Below, piece after piece: positions 36,301 through 49,375 of a stretch of 64,000 nucleotides of DNA. The translations under genes were made by a program, and so were the position numbers. The stretch is from Pempheris klunzingeri (lineage: Eukaryota; Chordata; Actinopteri; Acropomatiformes; Pempheridae), in NCBI RefSeq assembly GCF_042242105.1, contig NC_092027.1:8707221-8771220 (forward strand). Direction: 5' to 3'. The notes below the pieces were generated by a model. It did no database searches, was not told the DNA's origin, and saw only the letters and a list, made by a program, of their open reading frames with translations. Numbering within the stretch: position 1 is the stretch's first letter; each line of letters begins with the position of its first letter.

Positions 36301-39300
36301 TTTGTATACTGTACATATAATACCTATAAAAACATTCTGCGCTACACAGGCCAGTTTGAACCCGGACCCTTCTTGCTGTGAGCAAGGTTGTTACAGTTAA
36401 CCAAAACTAAACTGAAAACCAAAACTAAGCGTGAAAAAAACATTTTAGTTAGCTGAAATAAAAAAAACTAGACTTTAGAAAAAACTGATATGATATTGTG
36501 TACTTACAAAAGTAACATAAAATAGAAATATATACAGGAAATGTTTGGTCAAATTTGGTCAAACAAGCCTGAGGAGGCGTTGGTGCACATGTTTAGTGAG
36601 ACTGAGACTGTCTACATGACTGTGATTTGTGCTGTAAAACCAAATCTGAATGTCTTACATTGACCCCTGACAAACATCCCCAATACAATGATAAAATATG
36701 TAACAAAATATTTAACATTTTTGAACTGAAACGAGCAAATCCACTGTGGAAGTGAACCGAAAGTAAACTGGATTCAAAACAAAACTAAATGAAAATAGCA
36801 GCTAATAAAAAATTCAAAGCTATAATAATGTGGGATGTTATTACTGGTTTGGCTTCTAGACACTTTTCTTTATTTGTTTGGATTTTTTGTGCAAACATGT
36901 GCAAACTGGTCTGAAACTGTTCTCCACTCAGCTGTTTTTCTTTCGTTAACCAGTGTGCACTGATGCTCCCTCTGCAACCCATACTTACTTTACTCCATAA
37001 AAAAGTAACACACCCAACGTTTACTACCAACTATGATTTTTGCTAAGTGTTAATTGAGGGTTGCTTGTCACATTGTACTGTCTGTTTGTACTGTGATTAG
37101 GTGCAGCCATGCAAAACGAGTCCTGTTGTGCACAGTTATGAATGTGTTTAAGAAGTTCAAACAATGATCTTTTTTTTAGGGTTTAGTCCATGCAAATGAA
37201 GAAATGAGTAAAATCCATTGGACACGTTATTAATCCTAATGTTATAGAGTACGCAGCAGTCATCTTTAACATCCTTGTTTGGAATCTGAAGGACGCACAG
37301 GCTTGCTTTCACTATTTTAACGCCCTTTGTGCCCTTTGAGTCAACCTGTGTTGTCTGCCAGACTCAGCTGGGTGTTTCCAAATGTTAAAACTTGTTTGTC
37401 TCTGCCTTTCATCACCAGGTGAACAGTGTGGCAGCCAGAGAGCAGCTGGCTCAGAGTATCAGGGACCTGACGGCTGCGCTGGCTGAGCGCCACTCTTCAC
37501 TCACCCATGCTCTGGAGGAGGCGCGACAGAAACGAGGCGAGGCATTGGCTGCTCAAGTGGCGGAGAGACGGAGCTTGATGGAACATGCAGGGCTCATGGC
37601 GTTTACCCAGGAGATGTTGAAAGAAACTGACCAACCCTGCTTTGTGCAGGCAGCTCGCCAGACTCATAACAGGTTTTCTATTTGTTCACTTTTGGCACCG
37701 CTCACTGTGTTGATCAAAAAGATCTTAGTTCTGACTTTCTTTTTTTAGTTCCTTTTCTTTTCATTCATTTTAATATTAGAACAGATTTTACTCAGACCTG
37801 AAGATTGTGCAGAAAACAGAATCCAGTTAGCCACTGTTCTGCATTCCTCTGTACACTGTTTAAAACAAATAGAAGCCACAAGAGCAGACTTACATATAAG
37901 AGTGGTAACTTGGCAGCTCACCTCTGTTAACATTTGCTAAAAACTACAGCTGTTTGAGGGAATTACTTTGCCGTTTTTAAAAACAAAACCATATTTTTCT
38001 TAACCTGTTTTTAGCAGAATTGCATGGGCTTGGGGCTGAGTGATACAAACAGCGTAGGCTCGCCAGACAGTACTGACAAACCAACACATTGTTGCTTTTG
38101 GTCCTTTCATGGGATTTGCTGACAAGAAGAAAAACATAGAACGATGCCAGTCTTATCTTTTGAAAATTCATCACACCCCTCACTCCTCATAAATCTGTCT
38201 CACCCTCCCTTCCATCTTGATGGAAACATCATGCAAACACTGGTCCTCCTTTATTCCTCTAACACTGCTTCCCCTGTTTTTCGCTGCACCAGGTTGAGCA
38301 AAGCAATTGAGAATCTCCAGCATTTCACCCTGGCTGCTGATCCGTCCTTCAGGCACTTCCAGCTGGACGTCTCCAAAGAACTCAAACTCCTGACAGAGTT
38401 GAACTTCATCCAGGGTGAGAAGGGGAGTGATAAGACAGGAGGAAGGGAAAGGGTGGGGATGGAGATAGTTGAGGGGTGCATGGTTAGGAAGGAAGGAAGG
38501 GAGGGAGGGAGGGAGTAAAGAGGACAGGGAGAGGAACTTTAAGTTACTTTTTGATGACTTTCTTATCTAACTTGAACTGTCTAATGATGCAGAGATGACG
38601 TGGATTATAGTAAGTGAATGTTAGCCAGTGACAAAGGAGAAGATGGTGGTACAACTATGACATGCTTGACTTGTTCATGTAAACTCTACATTAAACCCAT
38701 TTATGTCACAGCTCCCCTGGCTCCAGTGATTGATACCCAGCATACCCTGGCCTACGACCAGCTCTTCCTGTGCTGGCGACTTCCTCAAGACTCTGCACCC
38801 GCCTGGCACTTCTCCGTCGAGTATCGCCGGCGGGGTGTTGTACCTGGGGGAGCGTCTAGAGGTGGAATCAGAGGAGGACTGGCAGCCGCCCGCTGGGGCT
38901 GGCAGCGATTGGATGAAGTGAGTGGGACCAGTGCTGTGATTGACAGGTTGGAGATGGACAGCGTGTACGTGCTGCGGGTGAGAGGCTGCAACAAGGCGGG
39001 CTACGGGGAGTACAGCGAGGAGGTGTACCTGCACACCCCGCCTGCACCAGGTGAGAGTACACACACAAATGTTCGGTTGTGCACATTAACAAGTAAACAA
39101 AGACTTTGCCACCGTGAAACTGCACCCAAACAACAGAGGTGTTTACAGAGGTAGTTTGGTAATACTCCAGTTCACAAGATGTTAACATAACATTAACACT
39201 TTTAGACTCTGCGTGGCTAGTGGGAAAACAAACACTCCTTGATTCATGATTATGAATCATCCGTGCAATACATAAAAAAGTAAAGAAGCAAAATAAAGGC

Positions 39301-42300
39301 GTACAAATATTCTTATACAGATTTGACAGGATGGCTTTTTCATCTTACTGTGTAACAAACACACAGGGTCCTGTCCACAAATCCTCGCCCCCCTGTACTC
39401 GTTTTGGACAATGCTGGTTAATTCCCAGATGAATTAAAGGCTGTCTATAACAATGGAGAAACTAGCAAAAGCAGCTAGATTTTGAGACTGAAAAAATCCC
39501 ACCGCCTACTTTCAGACCTTTCTCCAAAGCCACTCCTCCACAACATACGCATGTGCACTGCCTGACCTCTGCTGGAGGACAATTCAATGCTAGTGATGAG
39601 GACCTCTAACAAATAAACAACTCTGTTAAATGCCACACCCATTTAAACACAAGCAAAATGGCCATCATTAACGAAATGCTACCTGCTGTACTGTTGGCTC
39701 ACTAAACGTGTGTCACGGTACATAGATTTGAGGGCTCTCTCTCTCGTTCTTCAGCAGCTCAAATTTTGGCCACTCTTTCCCTCCCATCGTTGTGCGACTA
39801 CCCTGCAAGCTTTAGCATTAAGTCTGCCCAGCCATGCGGAAGATTTCGGTCATGTGCAATGAGTACAGGGAAGAGTGCGCACAGGTAGACAGGCAGGTTA
39901 GCTGTTCATTAGGGCTAAATGAAATGATTGAATGAGTTTATTACAGTCCCGTGATAGCCAGGAAGTTATGACAATTTCAAAAAATATATAAAATAAGTTG
40001 TATATCCTGCCTTTTACTTTGTAATTACAATTTACAATTTTACTACTAGAAAACTATGAAAATAAGACCCATTTAGCAATAATCTGGGATTATCCTTTTG
40101 CTTCTTCTATGCTAACAGAGAAAATGTCAGATGGATCATCCACCACCTGCATTAAGTGTCCAGAATGTGTCTCTTTCACACATTTCTTTTTGTATCTTCC
40201 ACACAACCTGGCAAGAATCCTTTTACTATTTTTGGTTAGTGGTAATACACACAGCCATTTAAATCAGTGACACGTGTATGACAGGTACAAAAAAATCTCA
40301 TCATAAACATACAGCAGCTGCACTTGCTGTCCTCCAGGTGCCGTTCATCTCTTCACACTTACTATTATTTATCAGGCACAATAAAAGCATTAGGATGGTT
40401 ACCATGGCGAGCAGTTAATAATTCATTTTTTTTCCTTTCTGCCCATTCCTGTCTTCTTTTTCCATTTTTCCATCTTCAACAGACCCTCACTTTCTTACTC
40501 TTTATTTCCTCATCTTTCTCTCATATATTATTTCCATTTCACAGCTCTGTGCTTATCATCCTCTTCTGCGCAACTTCCACGCTGCCAACCTACATGCCTC
40601 CTACGGAACGTAAGAAGTGCATTCATATCTCTTGACCACCCTGCTGTACCCCATACAACATAATTATCTCTTTCTCTTTGTGGTCATCCCATGCATTCTC
40701 TGTTCTTCCAAGCCCATCTAAACACCCACTCACCCCCCTGCCTCCCACTCTATAATGAGATCTGTCCGAGCGCTGATGAGGTTTGCAGTTTGTTAAGACG
40801 CGAGGCTTAACAACATGGATCGGCTTCAGATCCAGGGCTTTTTAATGGTTCAGTTGAGTGATTGGTGAATTCCTTGTGTCCCTGTAGGTTGTTTTTCCTT
40901 CCTGCTATTGCGTATGTTCCCTCTGCAAATTGTACTGTACTGTACTGTAAAAATCTGCACTCCCCACCGCCAGAGCTTCTTTGTGATACCCTCTGTATTT
41001 TACTCCCTGAGTCATCAATTTATAGATCAGTATCCTTTTCTTTTCCAGTACTGGTGGGAGGAGGTGCATGCCTGCTCTCTGTTCCTCTCCCCATAGTCTC
41101 TCCTCTCAATTGCTTTGTATTCTCCTTATTTCTCTTCTCCCAGCTGCTTTCTGATTGTAACTCTGTACCACTTTCCCTCTGTTGCCTCCCAAACTTCTCC
41201 TGTCGCGTCTAAAACCCCTACATGTTGTTTTTAAACGCACCTGTCTCTGTCGTCCCTCTACCCTCATGTCTACCTCTTCTCCCCTCCCTTCCCTTTCTTT
41301 TTCTCTGCTTTGTTCTTTCTCCCCGTCTCCTCCCAGTGCTCAACTTCTACCTGGACTCTCGCTGGGGCCTCCATGCCGACCGGCTGGTCGTCAGTAAAGA
41401 GCAGCGCTGTGCTCGCAGCGTCCCTGGTCTCTCTTTGCTGCAGGCCGCTGACCACGCCCTCACTTCTTGTCACCTGACCTCAGACCTCCTGGTCGGTGAT
41501 GTGGCTATTACACAGGGACGGCACTACTGGGCATGCTCGGTGGAGCCTGGATCTTATCTAGTGAAGGTAACATTATTTTAGTGGTACATGCTACATATTC
41601 TACTGAATACCACATACTATTAGTGGATACTGCCCAGTATGTACAGTTTGCCACAATCAGATATGTCATTCTCAATAACAATCAATAGTCCTGATGAAAT
41701 AAGCACCAATCATGGTTTTAAGAACCAACATTCATTTGTTATACTGTTAGTAGTATGAAATGTTGCAATTACAGGCGTGAGGCTTATTATCACAGTTATT
41801 TTTCATGGGACCGTATAAATAACAATCATAAGGGCAAAGACTATCATCTCATAAAGATGCTTGTAGTCCTGCTTCACTTGAAATAATCGTGAATAAGAAA
41901 ACAGAGAACTAGATCAATTGGTGATGTGAAGATTTGTTACAAGAGTTTGTTTAGTTAATTACAAATTGATTGCTTTTTCTTTTTTGAACAGGTGGGAGTT
42001 GGTCTGGAATCCAAACTGCAGGAATGGTTTCACCTTCCACAAGACATGGCCAGTCCCCGGTTAGTAACTGGAATATGAAACGCAAATTAACTGACAAAAT
42101 TAAAACAAATAGTATTTAATCAGAGGTGGAAAGTCATTATGTACATTTAAGGTATTTAAGTGCAATTTTAAGGGGAAATATTGTACTGTTTACTCTACAT
42201 TTCTTACATTTTACATCAAGATTTTACATTAAAAACATTGGATGAATTACAATTTTTTGTTAAAGATTAAGTGTTTCCCAATCGTTTTGGCTTGAGACCC

Positions 42301-42969
42301 TTAAAAAGAAGCAGCGAATTCTTTGTCACATTTCAGATGTTTGTTAGCAGTTCAAGCCAAAGAGAGATGCCCCCTAGTATTTTTGTATTGGTACTTTTAC
42401 TTAAATTAAGGATCTGAATATTTCATCTGCCACTGCATGCGATAATTGATAAAAATAGGGAACACAAAACACTCATGCATAGTAGTTGTTTACAACCTCA
42501 TTCATCAAACTGTGCTCTCTCTCTCTGCAGCTACGACCCAGACAGTGGTCATGACAGCGGAGCAGAGGATGCCCTTGACTCTGCTCCGCCATTCTGCTTC
42601 CTCACTATGGGGATGGGTAAGATCTACCTGCCCCAGCACAGCTACCACCATCACAGTAGCCATGGAAACGGTGTCCGGGACCCCATCAGCAATGGCCCCT
42701 CCTCACCCACAGGCCTCACCTACCCACTGCCGCCCCGGCTCGGTGTGTGCCTTGACTTTGAGAAGGGTCGCGTCACCTTCTATGATGCCCACTCTCTGCG
42801 ACCTTTGTGGGAAGGTCACGTAGATTGCTCCGGCCCTGTGTGCCCTGCTTTCTGTTTCATAGGTGGAGGAGCGCTGCAGCTACAGGAGCTGGTAGCCAAT
42901 CGCAATGCAGATCAGACTCCGGTCAGAAGGGTAACCATCCAACCCCGTGTCTCTAATTTAAATAACTGA
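29951..42969 (+). CDS. trim46: TRIM46, class I tripartite-motif protein, 12 coding exons, 798 aa
   Basis: TRIM46 is a microtubule-binding E3-type TRIM protein that organises parallel microtubules in the proximal axon. Exons: 29951-30010, 32764-33025, 33119-33299, 33779-33977, 34635-34781, 35050-35145, 37419-37672, 38293-38414, 38712-39050, 41337-41566, 41992-42059 and 42531-42969. All borders are AG/GT, all phases match, and the joined length is 799 codons including TGA. Domains: RING from C32/C35 (CHVCKDIV...[11 protein letters not shown]), whose second zinc half ([13 protein letters not shown]) lies in exon 3; B-box 1 (MCQFC..., about 180-225); B-box 2 ([13 protein letters not shown]..., about 237-275); coiled coil and COS region (about 284-440, with [12 protein letters not shown]); FN3 ([19 protein letters not shown]); SPRY ([36 protein letters not shown]). 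Compared with human (759 aa), extra Gly/Arg residues sit in FN3 and a His/Ser-rich stretch sits in SPRY. The start is set by the [20 protein letters not shown] exon, which matches the mammalian N-terminus. Confidence 0.95.
30870..30893 (+). CDS. Candidate alternative first exon of trim46 (8 codons)
   Basis: A start codon in good context (CAGCCATGG) opens MAPRFQVK and ends exactly at a consensus donor, AAG|GTAAGG. The phase (0) is compatible with exon 2 at 32764. It lies in a GC-richer stretch of trim46 intron 1. The splice site and start context are visible; its use as a real promoter or exon is inference. Confidence 0.3.
33308..33338. repeat. (CA)n microsatellite in trim46 intron 3
   Basis: A short AC run beginning immediately after the exon 3 donor site. 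Confidence 0.9.
34140..34581. repeat. MITE-like element with imperfect inverted ends (trim46 intron 4)
   Basis: The left end CACCTTTTTTCTAAAGAATG and the inverse of the right end (CACCCTTTATAAGGAC...) agree. Inside each end come AGTTGTAATTGATAG and AGTTGTAACTGATGG. The inside is AT-rich with no frame. The target duplication is not clear. Confidence 0.5.
35385..35700 (+). repeat. Common fish dispersed repeat (trim46 intron 6)
   Basis: Contains GGGCTGGAGCCAATCCCAGC, GGTACACCCTGGCC, AGAGTCACCAATTAACC and GGAGAACATGCACACTCCAC, an order shared by very many teleost repeats. A similar 3' end (GAACCCGGACCCTTCTTGCT) reappears at about 36355, so the copy may be interrupted. The family is not assigned. 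Confidence 0.7.
36158..36191. repeat. Perfect 14-bp inverted repeat with 6-nt loop (trim46 intron 6)
   Basis: ATCCATAACTAGTG is followed by the loop TTTATA and then the exact inverse CACTAGTTATGGAT. A related CATAACTAGTGTATAC motif lies at 35787-35802. Confidence 0.9.
42121..42435. repeat. CAGTGGTGG-type MITE-like repeat, copy 3 (trim46 intron 11)
   Basis: It starts CAGAGGTGGAAAGTCATTAT and ends GGATCTGAATATTTCATCTG CCACTG, so the ends are imperfect inverses. The flanks do not show a matching target duplication, suggesting an old insertion. Confidence 0.55.
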
Positions 42970-43704
42970 AGGCTGCTCTGTGGTCATATGGTAATTTGGA
43001 ATGTAATTGGTAATTGTGAAGTATTTACTCAGCTAGAGCGAAAAGTTAGACATCTCAGCGATTTTGTTTTGTATTTAATTTCCTTTGTATAAGAAAATGT
43101 TTCTATAGCAACAAATATGCAATGTAATTAAGTTTTTTACATTTTTGTTATATGCAGTTTTGCAAAATTATTGCTTAAGTAGTGTCTGGTATATCCAACA
43201 CTTGATATGTAATTTTATCTTTGATGCTTGCACTTGTAGCCAGGCTAAATTACATACATTTATAAAGCTAATGTAGATACAGCATCGCACAATGTTGTCC
43301 TTCCTGTAGAAGCTTTTAGTATTTCATGTCCTTGATGTTGAAAGCTTAACATCTCTTATCTTTTAGAGAAATGAACATTGTGTAAGTAAAAAAAAAAAAG
43401 AAGTAAAGAAAAGCCTTGACTATTTCATTGCATCTATAGCTTAACTTGTGTTTAACCATACAGATTTTTTTGCTGCTGGTGAACACTTTTCCAGTCATTC
43501 ACCCATTATGATCCCAACCAAAGTTATTGTTTTTCTGCAATGTAAATGTGGTAAATTAGAGCTAGAGAGGAACAATGAGGCAATACTGTAATTAGAAGCT
43601 CCAATTATACCTCTGCTGCACAGTTAATCACTAGTTTCCTCAGCTTTGTTTGTTCGTTGCTATTTTGTATTTCAAATACATGAATCTGTGTGTGTGCGTG
43701 TGTG

Positions 43705-43742
<38 letters not shown>

Positions 43743-44010
43743 TGTGTACGTGTGTGTTTGCTTCCCTTTGTGCATGGGTACGTGCGTGGTTTGACTGATA
43801 ACAGCATTGGTTCATTGGCTCACGGTGAAAAGTTGTTTTCCTGCAAACAATGCTTTTTTTTTTTTAACCTTGCTTGATTGTAAGTAAATGAGCAGTGCTT
43901 CTTATGAAACGATAAGCTGATTAAATTCATGTAAACTTCACCTGCTGGCAGAATGTTTGCAAAAGAAAATGGATTAAGGAAATAGACACTGAATAAATTG
44001 TTTAAATTAC
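42970..44010 (+). other. trim46: trim46 3' UTR with probable polyadenylation signal
   Basis: Non-coding sequence after the trim46 stop codon. AATAAA at 43992-43997 is a plausible 3' end signal. A (GT)n stretch with interruptions lies at about 43686-43760. Other signals cannot be excluded, so the extent is approximate. Confidence 0.5.
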
Positions 44011-46789
44011 AAAATCGGCTTCTGTTTCCATTTGTTTGTTTCTGTTACAGTTCTGCTTCATCCACTTTTTCAAGCTTCATAATCATAATCACCTGCTTCA
44101 CTGCGAGGATAAATCTTTACCATTGTTTCACCACTAGGGTGCAGCAAGACATCAGTGGAGACACCAGCAGAGACTACATCAACACTGCCTCAACACACAG
44201 CAGCTATTGTAATGGTCAGAACATTTTTATTTGGACCCATTGTAATGGACCCATATAAATATAATGGGACCCATTTTCCATTCAAATAGTACTTTGTTAT
44301 TAAAAAAAAATCCTAATGTTGCCCATTAAAAAATGGAAACTGGAAAAATTGTCATCCTTTCCTGACAAAGATTTGCTTTGATGGATCGCTAACTTTTATA
44401 GATTTTTAGAGTGCCTATCATCCTATCACCTTCCTGATTAACAGTACAGTTTATGGCTTTACAGTTTTATGTATCTTTTATCCATAACCATGTATGTAAT
44501 GTCACAGTTTCATGGGTCACTGATATCCATGATACTAAATTATGAGTATAACAGCGCACAAAACATCGGTTGATCTGCTTGTGTGTATGAGGGGTTGCGT
44601 AGAAACTAAATTGTTCATGTGCAATATAAAGTTAACAAAATAATAAATATATAAAATATTACCTTTAATCTTACATGACCCTACTGTGTGTGTGTATATA
44701 TAAATATGTTTTCTATTTTAAGTCACAATTTAAGATTTGGCAGACCCTTCAAATACCTCCAAATGTTGACATTTTTTGGGCTTTCCCGATGGGAGATAAT
44801 ACGCTAATTGAATTTTACACATATCAAACATCATGTCTAACTGTGAGACTCTTGCTCAATGAATCACCTTGGGTGAGAATAATGAATAGTGATTACCATC
44901 TGCTTTTGATAGAGATATTAACACCTCACATATGTAGGTACTTAGCATTCCTTATGTAAATGTAATGTAAATAGCTGGAGTTTACCTTTTATGAGCTTCA
45001 ATATGAAAATCCACATGTGTGTTTAATTGGACCCACATTCAAGGGGAAACTGTAAGGGGATTTGGGTTTGACTCGACCACAAAGGGAAAATAAAATTGTA
45101 GAAAAAGAGAATTGAGAAAGGCGCACAGCCTTGACACAAGCCAAGAATCTTTTTTAACATCCTAATACACACAGATAAAAATACTGCCTCCAAAGGGAGG
45201 TTTAGCTCTGATCCCCCATGATATAGAAGAAGTGGAATGTACTGTAAAGCATGAATACAGCACTGCACAGACCTCCGCCCACCCCCTTGTGCTCGCTGCA
45301 CCTCTCTTCTTTAGTCCAAATCTGTAACAGATTGGGTTTAGTCTGACTGGAGGTATGTAGCCACAACACCACATGTAGGGGTCCGCATAATCCCTCCCCA
45401 CTGAGTATTAAGCACACAGCATGGGCATTCTTTTAAAGACCTGGCAGGAATTACCAATACATAATCTCCATGATCATCATTTAGTATAGTTCAGTGAGTG
45501 AGGATGGGGGTGGGCGTCATCTGAACTTATGAAGGATCTCAGAGCTATATACAATCTGTGAGGCAGTGTGTTGTGCCATCTGGAGAACACATAGGACAGG
45601 GTCTGCTGGAATCCGCTAACCCAACTGTCTTAAACAATATGAAGCTAAACCACATGTTCAAAAGACCCGATTTGTTTGCTGAACCTGCTTTGTGGTCTCT
45701 ATAGCCCGAAGTGGAAATACATTGTTTATGGGGAACCTGTTTAATACAATTCTGTTGAGTCAAAACTATGTCTGTGGATCTCTGTGATGGAGGCCTGCAG
45801 TAGGAATGTGACGTGTTTGTACTTCAAGTTCAGTCTCAGACTCTTTTAAAGCTGCGAATTTTCATCTGATTGAAAAGAACAACATTAATTATTAATCTTC
45901 ATGAGCACAAAGCTCCGCTTAATAATCACAACAGGTGAGTACTCTAATTTCACTGATCATCCACTCCCTCTCTATATGTAAGAGGTTATTTGCTGAAGGG
46001 ATTGAATCACATTCAGATCATTCATTTATTTTACTTGGTTTGCCCTGCCTTTGAATTCAATAAAGTTGCCTTGATATTATTCTTCCAGACATGGCCACTG
46101 CTGAAACATTTATGTTTCTCTTTCTCATCTATTCATCCTCCCATGAGACTGAATAGCATAAATAATACACAACTTCCTGCTTTTATCGCATTGATAATCT
46201 GAATAGAGGAAGACGGGGAAAAAAATCAATCAGCTAAATGTTGGCTAAGAGGATTTGAGGGGCATAGTGGGGCCATCTTCCCTCGCTATAATAGATGAAG
46301 GATGACAGTAATGCTAGACAGAGCCCATATGGCCACATACTGTAACCTAGTGCACCGCAATTGTGAGGAAAGACACAGGGCTAATTCTGTTTAACATTTA
46401 CACTCCAGTGACATGTCCTACTCTATTGGATTTGTATACCGCACTTTTAATGATGCAATGAATATTTTGTTGTGATTGTGTGGTTTATTGCATAAATCAA
46501 CTGCAAACAGTGCACATTTGGACAATCAGAGTGCCCTGTGACATCATTTTGGAAAATATGTTTATTCGCATTCTCGAGAGTCAGATGAAAAGATTGATGC
46601 CATTTCTTAATCCATCCAAAAGCCAAAATGTTTTTTCAAGTTTCATTGGGGGTTAGTATTTCAGTGCTCCTGCTAAGCTAACTGGCTGCTGGCTGTAGCT
46701 TCACATTTACTGAATGGGATCATTCTTTTCAACTAACTTTTGGCAAGACCGCAAATAAGCCTACAGTCCATCTGCAGCTCCCCTCAGGT

Positions 46790-47175
46790 TTTGGTGCTTT
46801 ACAGTGAGTTTTTTGCTGCTCTAAAATCCCACTTTACACAACCTTCTCAGTACCAAACAGGAAACGGACATAGTTAACAGCTGCTTGGTGAACATAATGG
46901 AACATTTAGGAGCTACTGAGCCAGATACTTTCCTGTAGAGTTGGTAGAGACCAAAAGCAGGGCTAAAATAAGAGTGAACAGACTTAGACTTCAATTCGTC
47001 TGGTAGCCAAAAACACTTTACTCCAAATGGATTATTATTGATGCATAATGTTGCCCTGTAAGTGCTGAATGTTTCTCATATTAACTTAAAAAGTGATGAT
47101 ATGTCAATGTTGTGTTCACACCTTGTTTCTGCCGCCTCCAAGTGGCCAAAAAGCCCTTGATTCATAACTACAGTC
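46790..47175. repeat. Interspersed repeat, copy 2
   Basis: Related to 5100-5420. Shared ordered motifs are GAGCCAGATACTTTCCTG, GAGTTGGTAGAGA, GATGATATGTCAATGTTGTG and CTCCAAGTGGCC. The orientation is the same in both copies. Confidence 0.5.
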
Positions 47176-49029
47176 TGGAACCAAGAAAGTGATCCAAGAA
47201 TGGGATCCTGTCCTTCAGAGATGATTTCATTCTGAACAGTTCACTGGTTTGAACCATTAAAATCCTGTCTTATGGAGCAGATGTCTGAAAAAGACCAAAC
47301 TATATATTACATAGCTTTTGGCCCTAAAGTGTAACTTTAAGGCTGGCGTAACATCAGATATACGTCTTTACACTTGGCCCATAACTTAACAACTAGGATA
47401 TTATTGTTTCCATAAAACCGAGGTGTGGGATAGCATTTTAGCAGGACTAATGATACAAAATTCTTTGTAACAAATGGTGTAAGCAGGTGTGGGACCATTT
47501 CGAGTGTGGTTAGAGACCATGATCTTTGATTGAGCTTTATGTACTATGTGACATATCCATTCAGTGAGTCTGTCAGTCAAGACGCAGCATATTTTGAGCG
47601 GTTTTCCACCGTGGTCAAACATGCTGAGTCGGACCTCAATAGCCCCTGCACAGTTAAAATTCCAGGTCTCTAAAAAGTGAAAGGCAAGTCAAATCAGTAT
47701 GTCAACAGGGGATCTGTAAACCACACGTTTCCTGGACGGCTCTGTCAAGACCAGCTGTGCATACATCATAGCCTGCGTGATCTGTGTGTACAGTTAGAGA
47801 AAGAAAAGAAGGTAGAGAGAGAACGATACAAATAAGAACAGAAATAAAGACAGAAACGGGTAGAGAAAGAGACAGACATGTAACAACATATATCAACAGA
47901 TGTACACAGAATAGGAAGTGGAGAAAGGGGGGTTGGTATTTGATCTGTGAAAAGAGAAAAACAGTCTGACCATCTCTCTCAAGTCGGACAACTCCATCGT
48001 CCTATCTGTTACCATGTCAATACTTCATAATAGCCCACCCTGGCTTCCTCGTCTGTCCCTCCTCACCTCCCAGATGCTCGCCCAGTGAAGGGGTGAAAGG
48101 TTGGCAGGTGCCGTGGGGAGCAGCAAGGAGCCTTGGGGTCAGATTTCTGAGAGGTCAAGCAGGCGCAGTCTTTGGGTGGAAAGGGGGGTGGGGACAATAT
48201 GACTAGTGTCCGGAGCAGGAGATAGACGGGACCACAGAGCAGCAGTCTCACCTAATCAACTTCATTTAGAGGCAATGACAGACAGCCACGCCTGCCTGGG
48301 GCGGCCACAATCAGCTTTCATGGTATTACCCACTGCCCACCACAAATCCATAATCCTTGAATCCTTGACCTTTTGCATTTTCAACAAAAAGTCAATGACA
48401 ATCACAATGGCATTGACAAAAGTATAGTGCACTTGTGTGATTTAATTTCCGAAACTAATGTGTAATTGTGAAATAAACAAGTGGCTGCATCATTCAAGTG
48501 ACAGGTATTGATTATAAGTGACATACTGCACCACAATTTAACTCTGTAACTTGTTTAAATGCAGACTGCACTTTAATTAGTCTGTAAAATCAATCAACAG
48601 CATATTCATGTGTCACCCAGATCCACGTGATTTATCTGGTCAGGTAAAGCAACATGACTTCAGCCCTGAACTCTGGACCTTATCTGGTGAAGCAAGAAGG
48701 GATACCGTCTATATAATGTGAGGCCAAAGGCAATATCTTGTACGCAGACGGTGATCCTTGGATCCATCGACTGGACTGGAATGAGTTTTTGTATGTAACT
48801 TCATGTTCACTTTGGCGTACTGGGCTATCTTATGCATGCTCCAGTTTCTCCAGAGTCCCTTCATTACATCAGTGAAATGAGTCGATAACGTCTGCTCTGA
48901 AATCAATGTGCAGTTTGCAAGAGATAGCCTATGTTGTCCTCCTGATGGATTACATCTGTTTACGACTAACAATCAAATTTAATTCACTCATACAGTAGCT
49001 ACTTCTCCTTAAGACCCGTGTGCAGCAGA

Positions 49030-49375
49030 TCCATCAAAGGAAGCCAATGCAGTGAGCCGATAAAGCTATTGGACAGAATTCCCGTCTTGTGCCCATTACT
49101 ATCCATTATGTAAACACAAGATGTGGTCAGTTTATTCCAGTCTAGACATGTAGCCCTACATCATCCGCCCCTTGCTGAGCACACAGCATTGACCCACATT
49201 AATACATTTATAATCAATACCTCCTCAGGTCCCGTGCGTGGACTCGCCTATCAGATGTTGAAGGAAATTGTGCAGTCCAATTTAAAATGGCCCAGGGGGA
49301 ACTTTCATAACCATGTGCCAATTAGTTCCACTGTCAATAATGGTAATGCTAAAGGACATTGTGTTCTAGGGTGAG
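49030..49375. promoter_or_regulatory. Candidate conserved non-coding block
   Basis: Complex, unbiased sequence without repeats or coding potential, containing several homeodomain-like and palindromic AT motifs such as CCAATTTAAAATGG and GCCAATTAGTTCC. This is how vertebrate enhancers often look, but nothing here proves conservation. Confidence 0.2.

Noticed and set aside
38485-38516. GGAA/GGGA purine run after trim46 exon 8, considered as a splicing or ETS-type regulatory array
   Set aside because: It is a short tandem microsatellite with no further support for function.
45023-45417. Overlapping minus-strand frames of 70-92 codons
   Set aside because: No domain, start context or splice signals support a gene. 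They overlap each other in different frames, as expected by chance.
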